Positions 7,165 through 15,266 of a stretch of 64,000 bases of DNA are shown one piece after another (the first letter of the stretch is position 1; every line of letters starts with the position of its first letter). The translations under genes were made by a program, and so were the position numbers. The DNA comes from VRUE01 sp963774405 (GTDB lineage: Bacteria > Actinomycetota > Thermoleophilia > Solirubrobacterales > 70-9), in NCBI GenBank assembly GCA_963774405.1, contig CAVZEV010000007.1:1-64000 (forward strand), written 5' to 3'. The notes below the pieces were generated by a model that saw nothing but the letters and a program-made list of their open reading frames with translations, had not been told where the DNA came from and searched no databases.

Positions 7165-10100
7165 CTAGGGAATATCCGCGGCATCGTGAAAGCCGCGCTC
7201 GAGCAGACGCTCACGCAGATCGCGACGCTCCTGCGCACTACCGATCCCTTGGGCAAGAAGGCGCAGGCCAACGGCGCCGATTCCCTCGAGTTCCCAAGCC
7301 TTGGGATCAGCCTCGAGGAGCCGAGCTAGGAGCCGCAGCGCCCGCCCGTCAACGGCCAGGGGCTCCGCCCGTTTTGCGATCTCCTCGGACTCGGCCAGAT
7401 TGACGTCGGGGCGCTCGGCGGTGCGCAGGGTCAGCTCGAGCCAGGTCTCCTCGTCTACGTGCTTATTGAGAGCGAACCATCCCCAGCCGGTGTATCCCTC
7501 GGCCGGCAGGTCGTGAGCGAGGGTCTCGCGCCAGAGAGCCAGAGCGGACTCAAGGCCTTCGCTGGACTCTTCTAGAGCCAGGGCCAGCCATTTGGCGGCT
7601 TCGCTCAGCGACTCGCCGCCATGGGCGCTGAGAATCTCGCAGACCCCGGCGGGGCCGAAGTCATCGAGCCCCCAGATCAGCCCGTGCAGGAGGTGACGGC
7701 GGGCGAACTCGGCGGCGGGCCCACCGAGGGCCTCGATCAGGCGCCGGCGCTGCTCGGTGAGCAACGCCTCAGACGGATTTCCCCACTCGAGATAGACCGC
7801 GAAGGTGATCTCGCCCAAGTCGGCCGGAGCCTGATCTCCGAGTATCAGTCCCTCATTGCCGGCGAACCATTGCGGGGCGACGCGTCGAAGCCAGGCGAGG
7901 CGAGAGCCGATGATCGCCCGGCCAAGGAGGCCGGCGGGGGGCCCGAGCGCCAAGCACTCATCGAGCAGCTCCAGCAGCTTGGGATCAACCTCGCCGTCAT
8001 TGGAGCCGAGAACGAAGGCGATCTCCAAAGCGGCGCTCCAGGGGCGATTGATCGCCCGCGTGAGCAGATCGCCATCGACATCGGAGTCGGTGCCGCGGTG
8101 GCGGACCGCCGCTGCGACGGTCGACCACGCCTGCTCGGCGGCCGGCCCCTGAAGCAAATCCCGCTCGCTCAGGCGTCCCAGCAGTCGGACGCCGCGATGA
8201 GCAGCGTAAGCCCAGCCGTCACCTTCTGGCGCGGCGGCGGCCTCGGCGCGAGCCTGAACCACCGCAATCGCAGCCACAATTCCCTGTGCCTGCCCGACCT
8301 CAATCTGCTCAACGGCCTTCTCCAGCCCGTCGAGGTAGGCGGCGACGTAGCTCGACTCGCCCAGCGCCTCGATCACAGCGAGCGGGCCGGCGGCGAGCCA
8401 GCCCTCGGTGTCGCCTGCGATCAACTCGCCAAGCACGTCGGCGAGGCCCTCCTCCGAGGGCTCAAGGAAGGAGCGCTCCGCTGGCGGGCGCCAAGCCCCG
8501 ATTGCTTCGGCCGCCGCTCGCGGCTCAAGCGCCGCGAGGTTCTCGTGGGGGATCGGACTGGTGGGCGCCCTAAAGCTGGCGGGGCCGACCCGGAACATGA
8601 CGCCGTCTTGGGAAGCGCGGTTAAAGCACTCATCCAACGCCCGATCTGCCACGGCCCAATCGCCTCTGGCCTCCTCTGGCACCGCCACCAGCCAGCGATG
8701 GGGACGACGAAGATCGGTCGGCATCGGCTCGTCCGTGGGAAGCGCCTTGACGAGCTCATCCGATGGTGCAGGGCCGAGGGCCTGGCGGAGGGCCTCCTCA
8801 AAGGCTTCGTCGGAGTGACTTAGGCAGGCGCGCAGCAGATTGAGCTCCTCGGGGCTCGGCGCTGGGTTGTTGGCGACCTGAGCGATCAGGAAGTCCCTCG
8901 CCACCTGGTCGTTGGCGGCGTCGCTATCGGCGATGAACCAAGCGATCAGCCGGGTGCGAAGCGGCTCATCAAGCTTGCCGAGGATCTCGATCACCTCGGC
9001 CATGGCCACCCCGGCCCCAGCCGCAGCATGAGCCGCGTCGCGCAGGGCCGCGCTGATCAGCTCGAGAGCCGATCGAGCGCGAGCGTCGAGCCGTAGCTCG
9101 GGCAGCGGGCGCAGGGCGCGAAGGGCAATATCGGACTCTGGCGTGGCCACTTCGCGCAGGCGGTGGACCAATACCTGAAGCCAGTTCTTCGAATCGCCGA
9201 CGGCCAAGGCGCGAAGGGCAAGCTCGAGGATTCGAGATGCGAGATGCATGTCGGCTGCGCCACGCTCGCCGAGCAGCAGGGCCTTTAGGGAAGACCTGAC
9301 AAGCCGCGGCAGATTGGGGTCGAGCAAGTCCTGGTCGGAGAGCCCACTGAGATAGTTCTCGAGCTGAAACTCGACTTCGGGCGAGTCATAGTGGCCCTCG
9401 ACGATCTTCGCGACGAGCTCGGCGAACTCACCGTCAAAGCGGAGGGCGATGCGCAAGAGGAAACCGGCCTGCTGGGCACTGAGCTCTTCGTCGGCGCGGG
9501 CCGCAAGCCAGGCCCCGACCACGTCAGGGTCAGTACTGGCGAGGCGAAAGATGTAAGGGCCGGCGGGCCAGCCGCCATCCTCGGGAGGGTGAAGTATCGG
9601 CTCTTCAGAGAGAGCCTCGAGCCAACCCGAACCCTCGACTTTCTCAAAGAAATAGGCGAGGTGGCGATCGTCTCCAACCAGCGCCATAAGGCTGGCGACA
9701 TCCTCCGGGGTGGGCTCGCGGACGGCGAGCAGCGCGTCGAGATTGGCGAAACGGTCGCTGATCGGGCCAAAGAGCGAATCGATCACCTCGATCGAGCGCT
9801 GATATAGCTCGGCGGCATCCTTGATGTCGATCTTGTCGTGAACGCCTCTGTTGGCTCGATCGAGGTTTGCCAGAAACCGGGCGAGGAGGTCGGCGTCGCT
9901 GCGGGTCGGCTTTCGCCGGGTGGTGCTTTTGATCGCCTCTTCGAGCCTGGTCTCGTTTGGGTCGTCAAGGCCCTGCTGGAGCTCGGTGATGGCTTCGCCC
10001 AGCTGCTCGCTGGAGCCGCCTCCCTCCCGTAGGAGCCTCCAACTCGTGATCACCTTGGTGGCGCGGTCCTTGAGCCCGGCGAGGCGCGGGCCGCCCAGAT

Positions 10101-10368
10101 TGATCAGGGCCATCGATGCCTCGCGCAAGGCGAAGGCAGCGACCTCACCCTGCTTGGGCCCCGCACGATTAAGCTGGCGGGCGGCATCCACCAGATAGCT
10201 CTCGGCCCGTTCGCCGTCAGGGCCGTGTCGGCGCAGGGCCACCCGCAGCTCGGCCCTGGGGCGCTTGACGGTCTTTTCGGAGCGCTCGGCGAGCTCGCGC
10301 CGGACGCGGCGGCCGACGCAGCGACGAAGGACCAAAAAGCGCGTGATTGCTCCCGTCGGGCCGGACAC
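7165..10368 (-). CDS. Very large helical-repeat protein paired with a KAP NTPase
   Basis: 1067 residues from a GTG start at 10368. The sequence is almost wholly Leu/Ala/Glu-rich amphipathic helices of 15-25 residues separated by short turns, the pattern of a HEAT/ARM-like solenoid. I see no nuclease, NTPase or membrane motif. It follows the KAP NTPase gene on the same strand after about 160 bp, suggesting an NTPase plus large scaffold/effector pair. A short frame at 10375-10461 (MPTMIADGVTTWARLDAD...) has a more natural N-terminus and lies in a different frame, so the true start may be there with a frameshift. Defence function is inferred only from the island and the KAP partner. Confidence 0.7.
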   Translation of the reverse strand: MSGPTGAITRFLVLRRCVGRRVRRELAERSEKTVKRPRAELRVALRRHGPDGERAESYLVDAARQLNRAGPKQGEVAAFALREASMALINLGGPRLAGLKDRATKVITSWRLLREGGGSSEQLGEAITELQQGLDDPNETRLEEAIKSTTRRKPTRSDADLLARFLANLDRANRGVHDKIDIKDAAELYQRSIEVIDSLFGPISDRFANLDALLAVREPTPEDVASLMALVGDDRHLAYFFEKVEGSGWLEALSEEPILHPPEDGGWPAGPYIFRLASTDPDVVGAWLAARADEELSAQQAGFLLRIALRFDGEFAELVAKIVEGHYDSPEVEFQLENYLSGLSDQDLLDPNLPRLVRSSLKALLLGERGAADMHLASRILELALRALAVGDSKNWLQVLVHRLREVATPESDIALRALRPLPELRLDARARSALELISAALRDAAHAAAGAGVAMAEVIEILGKLDEPLRTRLIAWFIADSDAANDQVARDFLIAQVANNPAPSPEELNLLRACLSHSDEAFEEALRQALGPAPSDELVKALPTDEPMPTDLRRPHRWLVAVPEEARGDWAVADRALDECFNRASQDGVMFRVGPASFRAPTSPIPHENLAALEPRAAAEAIGAWRPPAERSFLEPSEEGLADVLGELIAGDTEGWLAAGPLAVIEALGESSYVAAYLDGLEKAVEQIEVGQAQGIVAAIAVVQARAEAAAAPEGDGWAYAAHRGVRLLGRLSERDLLQGPAAEQAWSTVAAAVRHRGTDSDVDGDLLTRAINRPWSAALEIAFVLGSNDGEVDPKLLELLDECLALGPPAGLLGRAIIGSRLAWLRRVAPQWFAGNEGLILGDQAPADLGEITFAVYLEWGNPSEALLTEQRRRLIEALGGPAAEFARRHLLHGLIWGLDDFGPAGVCEILSAHGGESLSEAAKWLALALEESSEGLESALALWRETLAHDLPAEGYTGWGWFALNKHVDEETWLELTLRTAERPDVNLAESEEIAKRAEPLAVDGRALRLLARLLEADPKAWELEGIGAVGLRLLAQGIGSAQERRDLRERLLERGFHDAADIP

Positions 10369-10528
10369 GGGCGATCAGCGAGGGGACCGGGGCAAGACGC
10401 GGGCGGCGTCGGCGTCCAGGCGCGCCCAGGTCGTGACTCCGTCTGCGATCATCGTCGGCATTGGGGAAGGGTAGTCAGGAAAGCGACGGCGGCTCTGAGG
10501 CAATCTGCCTCCACCCCCCCTTTTGAAA

Positions 10529-11869
10529 TCAGTCCTCGGGACGCCAGCCGCCCACGTATTTGTCGACGAGTTCGCGAAGGTCGTCTTCGAGTTCGACATC
10601 TGAGGCTTGCAACTCCTCGATGCGCTGTTCGAGAGTCGCTTCCTCACCATAGATTTTGACCAGGGTCTCCCAAGACAGACGCTGCTCGCGTCGGACTGCA
10701 CGCGTGCCCATCGTTTGGCTGCGGGCCTCCGATTTCGCTCCAGCGAGAAGGCAACGGGTGACCCGCGGGTCTAGAGGAACCTCAAGAACGGGCTCCTCCC
10801 CACCCGCATCCTGCATGGCAAAGATCAGCACTCGCACGAGGTCGTGCTCCTTTGCCAACTCCTCGGCTGAGGAGGAGCGGACCTCCTCGCGCCACTGGGC
10901 CTCGAAGGCCGTGGCCGCATCCTCAGAGACCAGCTCGTGGCCGGCTCCCTCGCGATATCCGACATCGGTGATCAGCTCCCACTTGGCTGACTGCGTGCTC
11001 AGCTCGGGCAGGATTTCCTTGGTCGCCGCCTCCACCGCATCCTTGTCTTGCAGCGAGCGGACCAGGCGGTAGATCACTCGCCCAACCACCATTCGGGTGT
11101 CGAGCGAGAGCATGCCTCGGGGTCGCTCAGGAAGATCGGGGACCAGGTTCGAGAGCACGATCGACGCCGGTACGACGTGCTCGGGTTGGTACTCGTCTTC
11201 ATATGTCTCGAGAGCTTCGATCACGTCCTCCTGCCGCTCCGGGTCGAGACCCCGCAGGAAGGCGTCGAAGGCCGCTCGGTCGGCCATCAGCTTCCACGCC
11301 CTCTGAGCGTCATAGAAGTTCGTTAGCTGGTCACCGGCGACGCGCTCCAGGTAGAGCCGAAGGATTGCCTCGTGAGCCACTCGGCTCTCACGTAGAAAGC
11401 GATTCAGCCAGTCGGGCCCGTAGTTGTTGTCTTCGACATGGCGCCGAGCGAACGGGAACAGGCGCATGATCAGGGCTCGGACGACGTCGTTGCGCTCACC
11501 TGCGACCTCCAAGAGCCGCTCAATGGACTCCTTGGCGTCGGACGACTCATCCCGTCCGCTGCCGATGCCCCTTTCTGAGGGCGTGCAGAGCCCCCCTACC
11601 GAAACCTGGAGTTGTGCAAAGACGTCCGGGAGAAAGACACGGATCGCCTCGAGGGCGAGTAGATCGGCCAGGGCGACCTGAGCGCCCAGGGCATCAACCG
11701 TGCCATGGACCGCCGCCGCGTAGCGCCTCACATCCCGCATGTTTCGGATCAGCGGCCTGATGATCTCCATGAAGACGTCCGGCCAGACTTCCTCGTCGAT
11801 CTCGCCGGGATTCGAGGCGTTGGCGAGGGCACCGTCAAGCGCCGCGAAGATCTGACGATTGAGGACCAT
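10529..11869 (-). CDS. C-terminal part of KAP-family NTPase (frameshifted from upstream ORF)
   Basis: 446 residues starting MVLNRQIFAALDGAL. Relative to KAP NTPases this is the direct continuation of the upstream reading frame: the upstream protein ends ...QVAIDLPAVPP just where this one begins, and the two frames overlap by 35 bp. The segment IRPLIRNMRDVRRYAAAVHGT is the helical lid typical of these ATPases; the remainder is helical and acidic. No ribosome site precedes the ATG. A single extra G near 11870 would explain the break. The options are a real inactivating mutation, a sequencing indel, or (less likely) translational coupling making two subunits. Confidence 0.75.
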   Translation of the reverse strand: MVLNRQIFAALDGALANASNPGEIDEEVWPDVFMEIIRPLIRNMRDVRRYAAAVHGTVDALGAQVALADLLALEAIRVFLPDVFAQLQVSVGGLCTPSERGIGSGRDESSDAKESIERLLEVAGERNDVVRALIMRLFPFARRHVEDNNYGPDWLNRFLRESRVAHEAILRLYLERVAGDQLTNFYDAQRAWKLMADRAAFDAFLRGLDPERQEDVIEALETYEDEYQPEHVVPASIVLSNLVPDLPERPRGMLSLDTRMVVGRVIYRLVRSLQDKDAVEAATKEILPELSTQSAKWELITDVGYREGAGHELVSEDAATAFEAQWREEVRSSSAEELAKEHDLVRVLIFAMQDAGGEEPVLEVPLDPRVTRCLLAGAKSEARSQTMGTRAVRREQRLSWETLVKIYGEEATLEQRIEELQASDVELEDDLRELVDKYVGGWRPED

Positions 11870-12584
11870 CCGGCGGGACCGCAGGCAAGTCGATGGCCAC
11901 CTGGAGGATCTTCTCCAGATAGTCGCGGCCAGGCACGCCCTGCTCGGCCAGGGCCGTCTCGACCCTGGAACGATCGAAGGCCAGGAGGTAGACGATGTTG
12001 GGGAAGCTTGCCGTTAGGCGAACGAGCCTGAAGACATCACGGATCTCCCCCGTTGAGAGCCGGTCGATGTCGTCGAGGACGACGACGATCGGGCGCTCCA
12101 GGCCGGCCAAGGCGGCGCTCAGCTTCTTGCGTCGCCCGCCGGTCCCTTCGCGTTTGCGACTAAGAAGCTTCGCGAGCAATTTGGCGCTACCGCGCCCGCG
12201 CTCAATCCACGGCCCCGCCAAAGGCACCCATCCGAGTCCCGCAAAGGCCTCCCCGTAGTCAGCCAGGTCGTCTCCGATCTCTGCAAGACCGGGCCGCAGC
12301 TTCAGCTGGGCGGCGAGCTCAGTGAAGAACGACTCGACGAGTTGCTCGGCGCCACTGAACATCCAAGGGTTGAAGTCGAGGACATCGGCGGCGGCGGCGA
12401 ATTCATCCCGGGCCAGATTCACGAAGGAGGACTTTCCCGATCCCCAGGCGCCCAGTACGCCAACCACGACCCCCTCAGACACGTCGAGCGCCAATACCTG
12501 GCCGGCGAACACCTTGGCCCCCACCTCGCGCCCGAGGGAATCGTCGCGAGCATCTTGGATTGGGTTGTCGGCGGGGACGCTCAC
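11835..12584 (-). CDS. KAP P-loop NTPase, N-terminal part
   Basis: 249 residues from GTG 12584. It opens DNPIQDARDDSLGR, typical of KAP NTPases, with Walker A GAWGSGKSSF at about residue 46-55 and Walker B IVVVLDDIDRLS at about 165, followed by the sensor-like LLAFDRSRVETAL. The KAP family includes eukaryotic Kidins220 and many bacterial defence-island NTPases such as PifA-like exclusion proteins. This ORF stops within a frameshift and its C-terminal lid continues in the next ORF, giving about 680 residues if joined. It heads a minus-strand unit with the 1067-residue helical protein. Likely an antiphage sensor/ATPase by context; function not shown by sequence alone. Confidence 0.85.
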   Translation of the reverse strand: MSVPADNPIQDARDDSLGREVGAKVFAGQVLALDVSEGVVVGVLGAWGSGKSSFVNLARDEFAAAADVLDFNPWMFSGAEQLVESFFTELAAQLKLRPGLAEIGDDLADYGEAFAGLGWVPLAGPWIERGRGSAKLLAKLLSRKREGTGGRRKKLSAALAGLERPIVVVLDDIDRLSTGEIRDVFRLVRLTASFPNIVYLLAFDRSRVETALAEQGVPGRDYLEKILQVAIDLPAVPPDGPQSSDLRGA

Positions 12585-12773
12585 GGCCGAGCGTCCCGCC
12601 GCGAGCGTGTGATCGTTGCCATGGAGTCAGTTTTGCCGCCCATCCGGACAGCGCTGAGCTCAAGTGAACTCCATGCGCCCAAAGCCCGACACGCAGAAGT
12701 TGTCCCGTAAGTGCAGGTCGTTGCTGCTCCATCCGAAGATAAACGCTCTGGTTCTTCCGCCGAGACCGAATCA

Positions 12774-13724
12774 ATGCAGATCGATCAAGCCCATACTCAG
12801 TACATCCGCTGGTTGCGGGCAGCCAGAGACCTTTCGCCCCACACCATCCGCGCCTACGACGGCGACCTGGCCAGTTTCGAGCGATACATAGGGGGCAACT
12901 TCGAGGTCAAGGGGATTGATCGAGACAGCGTGATCTCCTTCATCGAGAAGCAGAAGGCCGCGGCCCTCTCTCCCGCTTCCCTGAGAAGGCGAGCGGCGGC
13001 ACTGCGTGGCTTCTGTCGGTGGCTGCTCTCTCAGGACTACCTCGTGGAAGATCCCTGGAGCGGAGCGAGCCTTGCCCTGGGCCGATCCCGCAGGCTGCCC
13101 CGGACCCTCCCAGCACACGAACTCGACCTGCTGATCGAGTTCCTCGCGCGCGCAGCTCGTATCGGCACCAGCAGACCACCTGATATCCGGTCAGTCGAAA
13201 TGAGGCCCCATGAGTCGACAACCCTTCTCGCGGTCGCAATGATGATCGCCACTGGGGTGCGGGTCAACGAGAGCGTGAACATCAGGTGCCAGGACATCAA
13301 CCTGCCAGGCAGGACGTTACGGCTGTTGGGAAAGGGGCGCCGCGAACGACAAGTCTTTCTCCCAAATGACTGGATCGCTGGCCTCACGAGCGCCTACATC
13401 GAAGCGCGCTCGTCGCTTGGCGTCGAGCATTCCCGTCTCCTTTTCAACCTTCACTACGCACCACTCACCCCACCCGCAATGAGATCCCGGCTCGCCAAAG
13501 CGGCCCGCGCCGCCGGCCTCGAGACCCACGTCACGCCTCACATGCTTCGCCACACCGCCGCAACTCAGCTGATTGAGGCCGGTGTCGACATCCGCTACAT
13601 CCAGCGCCTACTCGGTCACGCCAGTCTCACCACGACAGAGATCTACACCCACGTCTCCGACCGCGCCCTCCGCCGCGTCGTCTCTGATGCCAATGTCCTC
13701 GGGAGGTTCGTTCAGGTGCGATAA
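12774..13724 (+). CDS. XerC/XerD-like tyrosine recombinase
   Basis: 316 residues from ATG 12774. A SAM-like core-binding domain with LSPHTIRAYDGDLASF and LRRRAAALRGFCRWLL occupies about 1-100. The catalytic domain has Arg163 (TGVRVNE), Lys187 (LGKGRRERQ), His256 and Arg259 (HMLRHT), LGHASLTTT and Tyr291 (EIYTHV). It lacks an arm-binding domain, as in XerC/D and integron-type enzymes, so it is a different type from the island integrase at 2564. Its stop codon TAA is part of the first GATAA-type site, and five further such sites separate the cargo downstream. I infer it is the recombinase of a cassette array. The open frame extends back to 12711 but ATG 12774 fits Xer proteins. Confidence 0.92.
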   Translation: MQIDQAHTQYIRWLRAARDLSPHTIRAYDGDLASFERYIGGNFEVKGIDRDSVISFIEKQKAAALSPASLRRRAAALRGFCRWLLSQDYLVEDPWSGASLALGRSRRLPRTLPAHELDLLIEFLARAARIGTSRPPDIRSVEMRPHESTTLLAVAMMIATGVRVNESVNIRCQDINLPGRTLRLLGKGRRERQVFLPNDWIAGLTSAYIEARSSLGVEHSRLLFNLHYAPLTPPAMRSRLAKAARAAGLETHVTPHMLRHTAATQLIEAGVDIRYIQRLLGHASLTTTEIYTHVSDRALRRVVSDANVLGRFVQVR

Positions 13725-13742
13725 CTAAGGGCTATATTAAGA
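13713..13742 (+). repeat. dif-like site A, at the stop codon of the Xer-like gene
   Basis: GTGCGATAA, a 7-bp spacer CTAAGGG, then CTATATTAAG. GATAA is at 13720-13724 and its last three bases are the recombinase stop codon. The right half differs from TTAT by one base, making this the weakest of the six. It lies between the 3' ends of two convergent genes, so it is not a promoter element. Function as a recombination site is inference. Confidence 0.5.
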
Positions 13743-13886
13743 GACAGTCATCGGCTTAAATCCTAGGCGCTTCCATCTTGCGTGCTTGCGACTCTTTCGG
13801 TCGTTCCGTCATCTCGCAAGGCGGGAGGGTGTGTGCAACCCGGCGCAATGCTTCTACTTTTCGTCACCGGGAAGCATGAGCTGGCT

Positions 13887-15017
13887 TCACCAACCCTGCC
13901 GCGCAAGCTGAGCCGTTAACTCCGTGATACGCGTAAGCACAGCGGATGGCTCACCTTCGGGAGTTGTACCAAGGGCGATGGCACGTGCACCCATCGGCAA
14001 TGATGGCAAGCCCTCTGCAACCATTCCTGCGAGCACGACCGTCGCAATACCACGATGAGACGCAGCGGCCGCAGCAGTGAGTGGTGCCTTGCCGGCGAAC
14101 GATGTCACATCGAGGCGACCCTCGCCGGTCAACAGCAGATCCGCGCATCGCAGCGCACGCGCAAGACCTGACCTTGCAGCGACATACAACGCCCCGGGGA
14201 CAATCCGGGCGCCAGCGAACGCGTGCAAACCAGCCGGGAGTCCGCCGCCGGCACCATGCCAAAAGGAGTCGAGCATGCGATGGCCATTCCTACGCGCAAT
14301 ACGATCGAGCCGGTCGAGAACGGCACTGACCCGCCCGGCAGTCTCACCGCGTAGACCCTTCTGTGCGCCGAACAGCCGTGGGCTGTCGCGCAGCGGCGCA
14401 ACAACATCGGCGAGGACGACGAGGTCGACCGTCTGCAAGCGAGGGTCGAGCCCCGAAATATCAACCGCGTCGACTGACTCGAGCCCAGCTGGCGTTGGCT
14501 CTAGTAGCCGCCCCTTCGCATCTAAAAAGCGGGCTCCAAGGGCGGCAAGCGCCCCTGCGCCAGCATCAAGTGTCCCTGATCCCCCGGCTCCAACGATGAG
14601 TCGCGCGACGCCTTGTTTCAGAAGCGCGGCGATCAGTTCACCAACGCCATAGGTCGAAGCGTGGAAAGGATCGCGTTCGGCCAACGGTATCAGCCCAGCG
14701 CCCACAGCATCGGCCATCTCACAAAAGCCGAAATTTCGGGCCCTGCCGATACGAGCCGTTACCTTCTCGCCGGTCGGACCAGAGACCACGCAGTGATCAA
14801 CGTGCGCCTGACCAATGGCAGCGAGCACCTCGAACGTTCCGTCTCCGCCATCTGCCAGCGGCAACGTCTGGATGTGTGTTCTCGGATTGCCTTTGGCGAT
14901 GCCGGCTGCCATCGCATCCGCAACCGCCCGCGGCGAGGGGCCGTCGCGGAAAGCGTTTGGAGCAACAACGATGCGGGGATCCGCGATCGGCTTGCCGTGC
15001 CTAACCGGGGGCGCCAC
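13887..15017 (-). CDS. glxK: Glycerate kinase (GlxK/GarK type)
   Basis: 376 residues. Phosphorylates glycerate with ATP in glyoxylate/serine-type pathways. Family signatures are visible: IVVAPNAFRDGPSPRAVADAM (the usual IAPDSFKG... opening, diverged), PLADGGDGTFEVL, SGPTGE, GAGGSGTLDAGAGALAALGARF, and near the C-terminus LLTGEGRLDVTSFAGKAP. Length is normal for the family. It is the sole gene between dif-like sites A and B, flanked by an intact Xer gene on one side and an Xer 3' fragment on the other, so it appears to be a mobile cargo unit. Why a metabolic kinase travels with defence genes is unclear. Confidence 0.9.
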   Translation of the reverse strand: MAPPVRHGKPIADPRIVVAPNAFRDGPSPRAVADAMAAGIAKGNPRTHIQTLPLADGGDGTFEVLAAIGQAHVDHCVVSGPTGEKVTARIGRARNFGFCEMADAVGAGLIPLAERDPFHASTYGVGELIAALLKQGVARLIVGAGGSGTLDAGAGALAALGARFLDAKGRLLEPTPAGLESVDAVDISGLDPRLQTVDLVVLADVVAPLRDSPRLFGAQKGLRGETAGRVSAVLDRLDRIARRNGHRMLDSFWHGAGGGLPAGLHAFAGARIVPGALYVAARSGLARALRCADLLLTGEGRLDVTSFAGKAPLTAAAAASHRGIATVVLAGMVAEGLPSLPMGARAIALGTTPEGEPSAVLTRITELTAQLARQGW

Positions 15018-15165
15018 TAGCTGAATGCCGATCGCAAAGCATCGAGGCGGCGGAACGTGACGTCCTTCAGTCCGCGGAGCATCTGAATCCTTCCTGTGGC
15101 CAAAAGGCGCTAAAACGGAACTCCATCAGATTGTGCCTAGACCAGGGTCTCGGTTAAACAGTCCT

Positions 15166-15247
15166 GGTCCAGCTCGTCCCCGACCGCGCCCTGCGCCGCG
15201 TCGCCGCGAACGCTGACGCCCTCGGGAGGTTTGTGCACGCACGATAA
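15166..15247 (+). pseudogene. 3'-terminal remnant of a second Xer-like recombinase gene
   Basis: About 80 bp read in frame as PDRALRRVAANADALGRFVHAR then stop, closely matching the last residues of the intact recombinase (SDRALRRVVSDANVLGRFVQVR). At DNA level the two are similar but clearly diverged, so this is the end of a different allele rather than a recent copy. It ends in dif-like site B exactly as the intact gene ends in site A. Confidence 0.8.
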
Positions 15248-15266
15248 CTGAGAATTATGAGCGGTG
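15236..15266 (+). repeat. dif-like site B
   Basis: GCACGATAA, 7-bp spacer CTGAGAA, TTATGAGC; GATAA at 15243-15247 and TTAT at 15255-15258. The stop of the Xer remnant is inside its left arm, and the ATG of the carbamoyltransferase (15257) is inside its right arm. The spacer and both cores are identical to site C, 16 bp in a row, but in opposite orientation. Confidence 0.6.

Noticed and set aside
7621..8823. 400-residue plus-strand frame inside the 1067-residue gene
   Set aside because: Low-complexity antisense reading of a Leu/Glu/Ala-rich gene with high GC third positions; the minus-strand gene explains it.
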